A model generated the notes under the pieces. It searched no databases and was not told the DNA's origin. It saw only the letters and a program-made list of their open reading frames with translations. Shown here one piece after another: positions 30,285 through 39,224 of a stretch of DNA of 64,000 nt. The position numbers and the translations under genes are program-made. Positions within the stretch are counted from its first letter, which is position 1. Each line of letters begins with the position of its first letter. The stretch comes from Prevotella sp. P5-92 (GTDB lineage Bacteria; Bacteroidota; Bacteroidia; Bacteroidales; Bacteroidaceae). Location of the stretch: positions 31,498 through 95,497 of the forward strand of contig NZ_NPJG01000054.1 of assembly GCF_002251245.1 (NCBI RefSeq), in the 5' to 3' direction.

Positions 30285-33200
30285 CTAAAACTGGAAATAG
30301 ATAAACGGCTGGATCTCGCTGCTCTTCACTTGGACAATGATATACGCCACAACTACAAGCACAAAGACCTGAAGCAGCAGACCGCCTGATTTCAACGCCA
30401 AGACACATCGACTGAGAAAGCGGTTGCTGATGTAATGTGAAGCATAGCCAAAAGCCATCAGAGCCATCACTATCCAGTAACTCTTCATCACTTCAGACGC
30501 CATCTCTGCATGGAAACTTCCAACAATCTGCCAGAGCATCGTCATGCAAGAGCCAAGGTCGGGCATGCGGAACACCATAAACAACAACGCTATGGCATGG
30601 AACGTCAACACCACTCCAGCCACACGCCTTATGCCACGAGACCTGTAATGGCGACTGCGCCCCAACACCGTCTGACTGAAGAACTTATGAAAGGCTAACA
30701 GCACTCCATGCACACCGCCCCACACCACGAAATTCCAGCTCGCTCCGTGCCACAGTCCACATAACAACATCGACGAAAGCAAGTTAGTGTATGTGCGCAC
30801 ACTGCCATGACGGTTGCCACCAAAGGCAATATACACATAGTCGCGAATCCACGACGACAACGAGATGTGCCACCTGCGCCAGAACTCTGTCACACTCGCA
30901 CTCTTGAACGGAGCGTTGAAGTTGTCGGGGAAGTGGAAGCCCAACAGCAGGGCAATGCCAATGGCCATGTCGCTATAGCCGCTGAAGTCGCAGTAGATCT
31001 GCAAGGTGTAGCCATAGATGCCAAGAAGATTCTCGAAGCCAGTATAGAGCTGAGGGTTCTCAAACACACGGTCCACGAAGTTGAGGCTGATGTAGTCGCT
31101 TATTATCGCCTTCTTTGCCAGTCCCATGGCTATCATCATCACTCCACGCGCCATCATCGTCTCGCTCACTCCGCCACGACGGCGGATCTGCGGTATGAAG
31201 TCGCGCGCCCTGACTATCGGTCCTGCCACAAGCTGCGGAAAGAACGACACGTAGAAGGCATAGTCGAGCCACGAGCCTACAGGCTTCAGACGGCGACGAT
31301 AGACATCGATGGTGTAGCTCATGCTCTGGAATGTGAAGAAGCTGATGCCTACGGGCAGCACTATGTCGAGCGGCGTAAACTGACAGCCGCTGAGTCCTGC
31401 AAAGATCGAACCGAAGAAGTTGGTGTATTTAAAATAAAACAGCAGGCCGAGGTCGGTGAGTATGCTCAGCGAAAGCAACGCTCCCCTACCCTTCGTGGCT
31501 CGAGCCATCCAGCGAGCAATGAGATAGTCGGTGGTGGTGACTGCGGCGAGCAGCACGAAATGCAGGCCACTGCTCTTGTAGTAGAAGTAATAAGAGAAAA
31601 GCGTGACAAACATCAGCTTTGCCGTGGTCTTTCCCGACAACATATAGTAGAAGAGCGTAAATACCACAAACATTGCCATAAACAGTCCGCTGCTGAATAT
31701 CAGCGGCGACGCCTTGTCGTAAGTCAGCTGTTTTGTCAGCCTCTGCCATACGTCGGTAGAGGTAACTGTCTCTCCACTGTCGTGGGTAGAGGCAACTGTC
31801 TTTTCCCTATTGAGGTTAGAGTTGGCGGCGAGCGATGAGTCGGCGACGTGGTTCTCTTCCTCGGCAGCAGTCTTGGCGATGCTGTCTTCCATTTCGCCGT
31901 CGGCTACCGCCTGAGTGTCAACGGTTTTCACTCCGAGCAGTTCCTTACACACTATCTCGGCAAGGTGCTTTCCGCCTTCGAAGTTTATATGAATATAGTC
32001 TTTGTTAGCCCATCCTTTTTCCACATACTTTGCCATAGACTCGTCGCCTCCCATGGCATTGAAGAGGTCGAAGAACGCCACTCCGCTCTCTGAGGCTATC
32101 TGTCGCTGGTATCTTGCCAACTTCTTCACCGCGTTCATGGTGCGTATTCCGTCGGCCGAGCGTTGGTCGCGGTCGCTCACGTTACATACCATGATCGAAG
32201 CTCCGGGACACGCACGCTTGATCTTCTCCACGATCTCCGTCATCTTCTTCACATAAGCCTTGTAAAACGATTCCGGATTGCCGTCAGCTGCACAGTTTAT
32301 TCCGTAGTGGATGATTATCAGGTCGTAAGGTCTCATACGGTAGAACTGCCTCAGCGTGGCGTCGGGTATCTTTGCCAACGAGAATCCAGGCAGTCCGCGC
32401 AGTCCGAGGTTGTCCACCACAATGCCTTTCACTGGTTCGAGCGACGCGCCAAACACTGTTGTTCCCTCGCCCGCCTCAATGTTATATGTAATGGCGTCTG
32501 CCCTGCCGTTGGTCTCAAGGTATTGTATGCTTGGTGACGACTGGAACTCATGTCTCACGGCGTTGGAGTCGTTACCTATGGTCACCGTCATGGGCTGTTG
32601 TGTAGTAAACCACAGCCTTGCCTTCTGCCATGTTGACCGTCTCCCGCGGAAGGTCAATGCCTTGTAGGTCAGCCTTGCATGTCCGTTCAGTGTGTAGTAT
32701 TTCTGGTTTATGCCCTGTCGGCTGCTGTCGAAAGGCTTTTCGTTTGTGAGATGAGGTATGAAGCCGTCAGACACTATTCTCACCGTGGGTCTGAAGGCGT
32801 TGGTGCCTTTGGCGCAATCCACCCATCCCACTCCGCAGCCCCCATATCGCTGCTGTAGTATGTCGCGAATGTCGGCTGTGAGAATGTCGCCCTCGATAAA
32901 CGAGTCGCCGTAGTAAGCTATTCTCACCGGTCGTCCCATCGTCTCCACGCTGTCGAGACATTGGTAGAAGTGTCCCAGTCCGCCGCTGTTGCCACCAGAG
33001 TAGTCGGTGATGATGTCGTTTGCAGCCGTCACCACTTTCTTTGCTGATAGCTGTTGCGACTGCGAAGAGTCGGCAGCAACGACCGAGGGCACTTCGGGCA
33101 GCGGCGGCAGCTTGTCGTTTATCTGTCTAAGGTCGTCGATGTCAGAGAGTATTTTCACCTCCCTGAGCGTATAGTCGCCAATGGTTATGGCCGGCATCTG

Positions 33201-33293
33201 GTACATGGCGAGCAGAGCCACAAACACTAAAGCCACGGTGATGAATACCGTGGCGTGCGACTTCGATATATTATTATTGTTGTTGTTCTCCAC
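30285..33293 (-). CDS. SGNH hydrolase-like/MBOAT O-acyltransferase fusion
   Basis: 1002 aa. One membrane segment at 14-32 is followed by a periplasmic SGNH-like domain (about 120-470): S131 in YYGDSFIEGD, the IIIHYGINC block near 320, and a D-x-I-H pair in DYIHINFEGG. After a polar linker, residues 540-1000 are a multi-pass MBOAT acyltransferase with LPVGISFFTFQSMSY and the catalytic-His segment LWHGASWNFVVWGG. Partners of this kind (AlgI with AlgJ/AlgX) O-acetylate exported polysaccharides; here both activities sit in one chain. The glycan acted on is unknown. Confidence 0.87.
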   Translation of the reverse strand: MENNNNNNISKSHATVFITVALVFVALLAMYQMPAITIGDYTLREVKILSDIDDLRQINDKLPPLPEVPSVVAADSSQSQQLSAKKVVTAANDIITDYSGGNSGGLGHFYQCLDSVETMGRPVRIAYYGDSFIEGDILTADIRDILQQRYGGCGVGWVDCAKGTNAFRPTVRIVSDGFIPHLTNEKPFDSSRQGINQKYYTLNGHARLTYKALTFRGRRSTWQKARLWFTTQQPMTVTIGNDSNAVRHEFQSSPSIQYLETNGRADAITYNIEAGEGTTVFGASLEPVKGIVVDNLGLRGLPGFSLAKIPDATLRQFYRMRPYDLIIIHYGINCAADGNPESFYKAYVKKMTEIVEKIKRACPGASIMVCNVSDRDQRSADGIRTMNAVKKLARYQRQIASESGVAFFDLFNAMGGDESMAKYVEKGWANKDYIHINFEGGKHLAEIVCKELLGVKTVDTQAVADGEMEDSIAKTAAEEENHVADSSLAANSNLNREKTVASTHDSGETVTSTDVWQRLTKQLTYDKASPLIFSSGLFMAMFVVFTLFYYMLSGKTTAKLMFVTLFSYYFYYKSSGLHFVLLAAVTTTDYLIARWMARATKGRGALLSLSILTDLGLLFYFKYTNFFGSIFAGLSGCQFTPLDIVLPVGISFFTFQSMSYTIDVYRRRLKPVGSWLDYAFYVSFFPQLVAGPIVRARDFIPQIRRRGGVSETMMARGVMMIAMGLAKKAIISDYISLNFVDRVFENPQLYTGFENLLGIYGYTLQIYCDFSGYSDMAIGIALLLGFHFPDNFNAPFKSASVTEFWRRWHISLSSWIRDYVYIAFGGNRHGSVRTYTNLLSSMLLCGLWHGASWNFVVWGGVHGVLLAFHKFFSQTVLGRSRHYRSRGIRRVAGVVLTFHAIALLFMVFRMPDLGSCMTMLWQIVGSFHAEMASEVMKSYWIVMALMAFGYASHYISNRFLSRCVLALKSGGLLLQVFVLVVVAYIIVQVKSSEIQPFIYFQF

Positions 33294-33327
33294 TGTTTTT
33301 ATCCTATTATCCTTTTGAAAAGAGGCG

Positions 33328-33335
33328 CAAAGTTA
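33328..33335 (-). promoter_or_regulatory. -7 box of the SGNH-MBOAT gene
   Basis: TAACTTTG on the minus strand, 34 bp upstream of the ATG. The rest of the gap (33336-33641) contains an imperfect inverted repeat (about 33515-33570, GCTACCACGCG with CGTGTGGGAGC) that may terminate the upstream operon, and an 22-codon frame with no support. Confidence 0.55.
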
Positions 33336-33641
33336 CACATTATTTATTATATATGCAAATAATATATCCCATTTGTTCGTATCTACCTCATTTTTTTATC
33401 TACAAACAAGCTTACTGTTTTGAAGTCCCTCTCCCTATTTCTTTGAACTTTTCTTCCTGTCCTTGATAATATCCGCGAAATTGTCTATTGCCCATTGTAT
33501 CATGGGGCGACAGGGTGGAGTTTTGCTACCACGCGAGGAAAAAATAAATTCCACGTGTGGGAGCAATATTTTGGTCGCGGGAGAGGGAAAATAATCTTTC
33601 TCCTAATGCAATCTAATAGAATAATGACAGATACTCGACAA

Positions 33642-35078
33642 TCAGAAATAATATGCCCAGAAGGTGTTGGGATAAATGGACTTTACGCGCGCTTTATCAC
33701 CATTTTTCACCAACTCTTTCACCTCCTGAAATTCTGCACGCACTTCGTTGTCAATAGTAAATCCGTCAAGCGCCTTTGGTGTATTGACAGATATCAACAT
33801 AAGAGCTTCCTGATAGTAGCGCGGAATGTGCTCTCCATGGGCATATTGCGTGTTGGCAATCACCTTGAAGGCGAGATAGAAGTCTTTACAGTTCTTCTCT
33901 GCGAGGAGGCCACAAAGCACTAAATCAGCACATTTACGGTTGTCAGGATAGAGGTTACACATTTCTGAAATCATAACCAAGATGTCGGAAGAGGAGAACT
34001 GCACACAGTCTGCCTCAGCTGTGGGCTTGACATTCTTTATAGCTTCCAACTGTGGTCTTCTCTCGTCAACCCAGTGCTTCATTACAGTGGAATGGCTTAA
34101 TATATCCATATACTTCTTAGCAAGCGCATAGTTTTTGGCATCGATATTTGTTTCGACCAATCGCCTGAGCACGTCGAAACTGACACCGAAACCCGATTGT
34201 ACCTGTTGTTGGAATACATTATGAATCACGACATTTGGCATTCCAAGCGAGCTAAAGAGCTGTGCATTATACATGCGGCTCATCGGTTCGTTACGGCCTG
34301 TCAACCAGAAATCATCGGGCTGGGACACATTGTAAAGGAACATACGCTCTGCCAATTCACCTTTTTCCAATAGTGCAAGCACAGCATAGCGTTGGGCAAA
34401 GATGTTCGTCTCGGCTTTGTCAGGAGTGGCGACTTCAAGTAGGGCGTCCCACTGGCGTGTCTCAGCTAAACGTTGCATCTTCCAGAGATTCTCATACTCG
34501 ATGCAACCTTTATTCTTATATCCGAGATTATATACGGAGAAGGCCAAAATAGCAACAGACGCGAGCACTTCCACAACCCCCCTCGACAGCAACGAAGGAA
34601 TGTGCAGTGACATACGCTTCCATATAGTAATCACAGTCACCACGGCTGTTATCACCACAGAGACGATAATCCATGTAAGTGAGCGTGTGAGGGTAAAGTC
34701 CCAGTATTGTTCGCCGACAAAGAACGGCACTGGCAACGCCGCAAGCCAAAGCAGGCGGGAAGGATTGTCGAAAAGACGTATCACAACCACCATTGCACAG
34801 AGCATTATCACTACTGCAAAAAGTGCCTGCAACGCCGCACCCACGGCGGGATAATAATAGAATTGGAGCAGAAATGCGCCTGCATATTTCAATATGTCGT
34901 CGGGGAGAACTGCCGACAACGACAACACGTCGGGCAGTGTAGAGAAATAGCTAAAGCCCTCAAGCCAAAGGAGGCTGTGATAATAGCAGAAGTACCACAC
35001 ACACCACAACACCACGAACAACGTCACAGCATAAATACAGACATGTATATATAGAGGTAATTTGCAGTTTTTCATCAC
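33642..35078 (-). CDS. Membrane protein of unknown function (DUF6057-like)
   Basis: 478 aa. An N-terminal membrane part has about five hydrophobic segments (near 10-32, 65-100, 105-120, 130-150 and 165-185). A soluble, helix-rich C-terminal half resembles TPR-type repeats (WDALLEVAT, AVLALLEKGELAERM, KNYALAKKYMDIL). It overlaps the upstream lipoprotein gene by 4 bp (ATGA), so the two are translationally coupled and probably act together. DUF6057 membership is my recollection of the pattern, not a search result. Confidence 0.72.
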   Translation of the reverse strand: MMKNCKLPLYIHVCIYAVTLFVVLWCVWYFCYYHSLLWLEGFSYFSTLPDVLSLSAVLPDDILKYAGAFLLQFYYYPAVGAALQALFAVVIMLCAMVVVIRLFDNPSRLLWLAALPVPFFVGEQYWDFTLTRSLTWIIVSVVITAVVTVITIWKRMSLHIPSLLSRGVVEVLASVAILAFSVYNLGYKNKGCIEYENLWKMQRLAETRQWDALLEVATPDKAETNIFAQRYAVLALLEKGELAERMFLYNVSQPDDFWLTGRNEPMSRMYNAQLFSSLGMPNVVIHNVFQQQVQSGFGVSFDVLRRLVETNIDAKNYALAKKYMDILSHSTVMKHWVDERRPQLEAIKNVKPTAEADCVQFSSSDILVMISEMCNLYPDNRKCADLVLCGLLAEKNCKDFYLAFKVIANTQYAHGEHIPRYYQEALMLISVNTPKALDGFTIDNEVRAEFQEVKELVKNGDKARVKSIYPNTFWAYYF

Positions 35079-36529
35079 TTTATTATATTGTCTTCACATT
35101 CAAATAACTCTATCGTATTCTTTGGCATCTCCACCCTGCCATCCATGAATTCGGGAATATTAAACGACTTCAGGCGCAGAGTGTTCTGACGCGGGTCTCG
35201 TTGTGGAAGCAAGAAAGGCTTGCATGGCTTGCCGTCCTTGTCGAGATAGGCTATGAACAGACGGGTATATCTGCCGTCGAGCCTGCGGCTGGAGAACATC
35301 ACCCAGCGGCCGTTCTTCGACCATGAGTGATAACTATCGGTGTTGCCCTTGTCATTCCATATATTAATCTCCACAGGAGCACCTGTCGTGAGGTCAATCA
35401 TCTTCAAGTCAGCCTCATTATGCCAGATGGGGAAAGTACCGAAGTCGGCAAGTGTAAAGAGCAGATAACGGCCATCGGGTGAGACACGTGGAAACGACGC
35501 ACTTCCTCCTTGAGTCCTTGCGTTATATACCGTGTCAACACGATTGCCTAATGTACCCTTGGCAGCGTCAAAATCTACCCTAATGATGCTATAGTGAAGA
35601 TTCTTACGGTCAGCAGGCATATCTCTCTTTGGAGCACAAGAGAAATAAAGCCACTTGCCGTCGGGCGACCATCCAGGGAAGGTCTCCAAAGTCTCCTCAG
35701 TCAGAAATCTCGGGTCTTTTACTATCTTTTCCTCCTTGGTGTCATAGATGACGAGGTCAGACGTAAGGTCAAAGACTTCTACAGGCTGTCTGCCCTCTGC
35801 ATAGAAGTTCTGTCGGGTGACGTTTGACGAGAAGGCAATGAAGCGCCCTTCGGGATGCCATGCCGGATAGACCACGCTCATCTCAGGCTTCACCTTCTGT
35901 GTCTTTCCATTCTCAAGGAAGATGGTTCCTCCGTTGGCGCCGCGTGCGTGAAACATCATACGCTTAGCCGAACGACGGTCAAAGTTATGGCAGTTGACAC
36001 ACGCACTCTTTGATGTCTTGTTGGTGATTATCTCATCTTCGTCGAAGCTACTGAGTTCACGCTGATAAATACCCATATATCTCCATGACTCATATCCAGG
36101 CTCTATCAAGCGATAAGCTATCCAAGGATCGATTTCGTCCTTTGACACGTTGACTGAGAATGGCTTGTATTTAATGCCGTCGGGATAGTTGTCATTCCAC
36201 ATCGACACTTCCACTTCAATGGTCTTTCCCGCTGCCTTTGCAGTCATCTCCTGCCATTCGTCAACAGGAATATCCACCACGCCCTCGCTGCCGCATACCG
36301 TCGCCAGTTCCTCACCGCCGACAATAAACGTAGCCTGGATATGCTCCGCTCCATCAATCATGAAATTCAACGGAGCAATATTTACGGGCACAGTCACTCC
36401 CTTATAGTCGGGAAATATCTCTGGTTGCACGTCAGCCGTGCGGGCCGCTTTCCTTGTCTTTGTGCAGCCCGTCAGCAATAAGCATACTGTCAACAATAAT
36501 GTTGAAAATATTGTTGTATTAAATCTCAT
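35075..36529 (-). CDS. Beta-propeller lipoprotein with a CxxCH motif
   Basis: 484 aa. Lipobox near residue 22 (LLLTGC). The first 180 residues include SACVNCHNFD, a CxxCH motif as used for covalent heme. From about 200 on there are repeated PD40/TolB-type blades (AWHPEGRFIAFSS, GWSPDGKWLYFS, RVSPDGRYLLFTL, WSKNGRWVMFSS). It is probably anchored in the outer or inner membrane, facing the periplasm or surface, and coupled to the membrane protein that follows. Whether heme is bound is open: the CxxCH motif is single and maturation genes are not in view. Confidence 0.78.
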   Translation of the reverse strand: MRFNTTIFSTLLLTVCLLLTGCTKTRKAARTADVQPEIFPDYKGVTVPVNIAPLNFMIDGAEHIQATFIVGGEELATVCGSEGVVDIPVDEWQEMTAKAAGKTIEVEVSMWNDNYPDGIKYKPFSVNVSKDEIDPWIAYRLIEPGYESWRYMGIYQRELSSFDEDEIITNKTSKSACVNCHNFDRRSAKRMMFHARGANGGTIFLENGKTQKVKPEMSVVYPAWHPEGRFIAFSSNVTRQNFYAEGRQPVEVFDLTSDLVIYDTKEEKIVKDPRFLTEETLETFPGWSPDGKWLYFSCAPKRDMPADRKNLHYSIIRVDFDAAKGTLGNRVDTVYNARTQGGSASFPRVSPDGRYLLFTLADFGTFPIWHNEADLKMIDLTTGAPVEINIWNDKGNTDSYHSWSKNGRWVMFSSRRLDGRYTRLFIAYLDKDGKPCKPFLLPQRDPRQNTLRLKSFNIPEFMDGRVEMPKNTIELFECEDNIIK

Positions 36530-36548
36530 TAACTTAAGTTTCGTATGT

Positions 36549-36719
36549 ACTCAACTCTAAGAAGTTAAGGAAGTTAAAGAAGAAGTTTCCTTGAGCGAAG
36601 CGAAAAAAAGAAGTTAAAGACAATAGTCTTTTCGTTTCCTTTCGGGAGTTTTCTGGGCTTTGACATACGTCTTTAACTTCCTTAACTTCTTTAACTTCCC
36701 CTTGCTGCGAAAGTTGAGT
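36549..36719. mobile_element. Short inverted-repeat element with MITE-like ends
   Basis: 171 bp with ends ACTCAACT...AGTTGAGT. On the minus strand the end reads ACTCAACTTTCG, the first 12 bases of the MITE copies. Inside, GAAGTTAAGGAAGTTAAAGAAG near the left pairs with a complementary stretch near the right, so the whole can fold. It fills the gap between the propeller lipoprotein and xyn10C. Confidence 0.55.
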
Positions 36720-36731
36720 CATTAATAATTC

Positions 36732-39071
36732 TTATTTCTTCACCATCTTCTTTCCATTCACGATATAGAAGCCGGCAGGAAGTGTCGAGATGTCTGTTCC
36801 CTCAGAGATGCGACGGCCAGACAGGTCGTAGATTCCTTTCTTCACTATCGGTTCTTCTTCATTCACAGTCTCTATGCCAGACACCACGCCACCGAATCCG
36901 CGAACGAATCCTGCATAGGCATGCTTGCGATAGTAGTTGATGTCCCAAATGCCCACAGGAGTATTGGCACGCCAACCGCTGCCAACGGGTGAGTCGGTAG
37001 GACACCAGTGGCAGATGCCCCACTGCTGTTCTGGAGGAATGATAGTAAGATACTGCTTAACGATCCATTCGTAATAGTCGGCCATGCGCTGATGCATCTC
37101 CTCTGTCATATTGCCAGTGCTTACGCTATTGCCGTTCTTGTCGTCCATACCCATGTCAAACTCCGACACACGACAGAGCTTGCCGCTCTGAGCCATCAGC
37201 TTAAACATCTGTGTGATATGCTTCTTGCGGTTGTTCAGTTCGTTGTCACTCATACTGCACGAGAGGTGCATCTGCGTACCTATACCGTCAATCTTAGTAA
37301 CTCCGTCAGCCTCCCATTTCTTTATCCAGTTGATGAGCGACTTGAGCTTCTTGTTGTTATCCCAGAAGCTTTCGAGGTTGTAGTCGTTGATAAAGAGCTT
37401 AATGTCCTCGGGACCATACTTGCGTGCAAGACGCACTGCCTGACGCACATATTCGAGGTCGCCCATATAGTCCTGCCAGTAGAAGGCGTCGCCGCCCACA
37501 TCCCAGGTGCCATTAGGGTTATAGCCTTCGGAGTGTTGCAGGGTGTAGTTGCCTTCACCGTCGTTGCCGCCGCCCGAGATGGCCTCGTTCACCACATCCC
37601 ATGCCTTCACCTTGCCGCCACATGCCTGCATCATGCCTTTTATCCACTTGTCCATGGCATATACTAAGGTGTCGTGGCGTTCCTCCTGTGAAAGCGGTAT
37701 GCTGGATGGCACATACACGTAAGTAAGGTGTTCGCAGATAGCCGGTGCCTCAACACCTCCGCGGTTGGTCTTTATCTTAAACGACGACACGTCTGTTCCT
37801 TCCAAGTCGCCATTCTTTATCTTTTCTGTGCCGTTGATTTTCAGGCTCACATTGTCAAAATAGTAGTTGTTAGCATCTGACAAATCGCTCAGGTTGAAGG
37901 CGATGCTCTTTCCTGCCTTGCTGAATGTGCCCGACACTTTTATCGTCTTCCACTCTGTTGTGAAAGGAATTTTGCCAAAAGCCTCGTGGTGAACATAGTT
38001 AGAAGGGTCGTTATGTATCTGTGTAGATGCCGTGGCAGCCTTATCGGCACGCACGTCGGCAGTGAACTCATACTTTGCGCCAGAGCTGAAGCTACCTGGC
38101 ACCAGCCAGAACTGGTTGTCCCATACCTCATCCACACGCTCGGTGGCCTCCACCTTAAGACAGCGGCGGTCCTCCTCTATGGTCTTTCCTAACTTTGTTC
38201 CCTCAAACTTGATGTCGCGGATGTATATGTCGCCTTCAAAGTCGCCGCACTGTAACATATAGAAGTTGCTGGCGTATGATGCCTTGTAGTCGCGTGTTAC
38301 GGTCTTCCACTCCGTGTCGAAAGCCACGTCGCCACCAGGACCTCCTGCCCAGTCGCCCAACTTAGTGTGCAACTTGCCCGCCTTTGTGCCCTTCACGGTC
38401 ATACTCATGCGATATGTCTTACCTTTCTCCATCAAGATATCCGTACAAGCCAGGAACTGCACGTCCCACGAGTTGGGGTTCTTCTTCGTACAGTGTATTT
38501 TGAGTCCGTTGGTGGAGCTAAACGACAGTTTATATCCATAAGTCGTCTCGTCGCTCTTCCACCCCACTGACTGGTTTGAGCGGAAGTCTTTGCTATATAC
38601 AGGCACATATACGGTCACGTCGCCGTCTTCGAGTTCAGGGGCTGGTTTGTCCTGCAGAAGCTTGAGCAGCCATCCTTTGGGTTGCTGCGAGTGCCAGGCG
38701 AGTGTATGTCCATATACTTCAAGTCCAGCATTTGTTGCCGTATTAACAAAATTCGTTACGTTGCTGAAGTTCATGTTTCCGTTGCCATCGACGCAGCTTG
38801 ACATCTTCATGGCATTACCTGCCACAGTCTCGTTGGCATTCCTGTTGATACACTCGCGCACCATCGACTTGTTGAGATAGTCGTTGACGATGATAGCGAG
38901 TCCCATACGGAAATTAGGGTATTGGCTCCTGTCTATGTATTTCTTCAGGTCTGCATAGTCATCAAGATAACGGTAGTTGTTGTCGTTAGGCTTGCCCATC
39001 TCAAAATGCTGTTGGGCAACAACCGGTATCGACATTCCCAATGCGAGGATAAATGTGGTAATTTTCTTCAT
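36732..39071 (-). CDS. xyn10C: Secreted GH10 endo-1,4-beta-xylanase with CBM insert
   Basis: 779 aa, signal peptide 1-20. The GH10 barrel is split: residues 30-145 (with HTLAWHSQ near 122) and 445-730 (acid/base E496 in WDVVNEA, nucleophile E637 in VSEFD). Residues 150-440 hold two jelly-roll CBM modules inserted into the barrel, the first ending near DIKFEG (290), the second starting near VWDNQFW. This is the architecture of P. bryantii xylanase XynC. The tail (YDLSGRRIS... NGKKMVKK) looks like a type IX-type sorting tail. Last gene of the xus-like operon, behind a large hairpin in the 153-bp gap. Confidence 0.93.
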   Translation of the reverse strand: MKKITTFILALGMSIPVVAQQHFEMGKPNDNNYRYLDDYADLKKYIDRSQYPNFRMGLAIIVNDYLNKSMVRECINRNANETVAGNAMKMSSCVDGNGNMNFSNVTNFVNTATNAGLEVYGHTLAWHSQQPKGWLLKLLQDKPAPELEDGDVTVYVPVYSKDFRSNQSVGWKSDETTYGYKLSFSSTNGLKIHCTKKNPNSWDVQFLACTDILMEKGKTYRMSMTVKGTKAGKLHTKLGDWAGGPGGDVAFDTEWKTVTRDYKASYASNFYMLQCGDFEGDIYIRDIKFEGTKLGKTIEEDRRCLKVEATERVDEVWDNQFWLVPGSFSSGAKYEFTADVRADKAATASTQIHNDPSNYVHHEAFGKIPFTTEWKTIKVSGTFSKAGKSIAFNLSDLSDANNYYFDNVSLKINGTEKIKNGDLEGTDVSSFKIKTNRGGVEAPAICEHLTYVYVPSSIPLSQEERHDTLVYAMDKWIKGMMQACGGKVKAWDVVNEAISGGGNDGEGNYTLQHSEGYNPNGTWDVGGDAFYWQDYMGDLEYVRQAVRLARKYGPEDIKLFINDYNLESFWDNNKKLKSLINWIKKWEADGVTKIDGIGTQMHLSCSMSDNELNNRKKHITQMFKLMAQSGKLCRVSEFDMGMDDKNGNSVSTGNMTEEMHQRMADYYEWIVKQYLTIIPPEQQWGICHWCPTDSPVGSGWRANTPVGIWDINYYRKHAYAGFVRGFGGVVSGIETVNEEEPIVKKGIYDLSGRRISEGTDISTLPAGFYIVNGKKMVKK

Positions 39072-39136
39072 TATCAGTTAATAGTTACTTCTTTAACATC
39101 TTTACTTCCCTTATTTTTGAAAGGTTTAGTTATTTA

Positions 39137-39186
39137 CTAAACAACAGCCGCTACGATCTGTAACAGATGTAGCCGCTGTTGTTTAG
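39137..39186 (-). terminator. Long hairpin between the CBM protein gene and xyn10C
   Basis: A perfect 18-bp stem (CTAAACAACAGCCGCTAC and complement) with a 14-nt loop that itself pairs (ATCTGT/ACAGAT). No T-tract follows on the minus strand, so it could be an attenuator or an mRNA processing/stability element as well as a terminator. Confidence 0.65.
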
Positions 39187-39224
39187 ATTATATATAGGCA
39201 TGAATACCTATATAAGAGTTATGA

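Noticed and set aside
30807..31838. Plus-strand open frame of 343 aa
   Set aside because: Antisense to the SGNH-MBOAT gene; low-complexity composition from the reversed membrane segments.
33443..33511. 22-codon minus-strand frame ending in KDRKKSSKK
   Set aside because: Too short, with no promoter or recognisable parent; may be a scrap of a gene end but unsupported.
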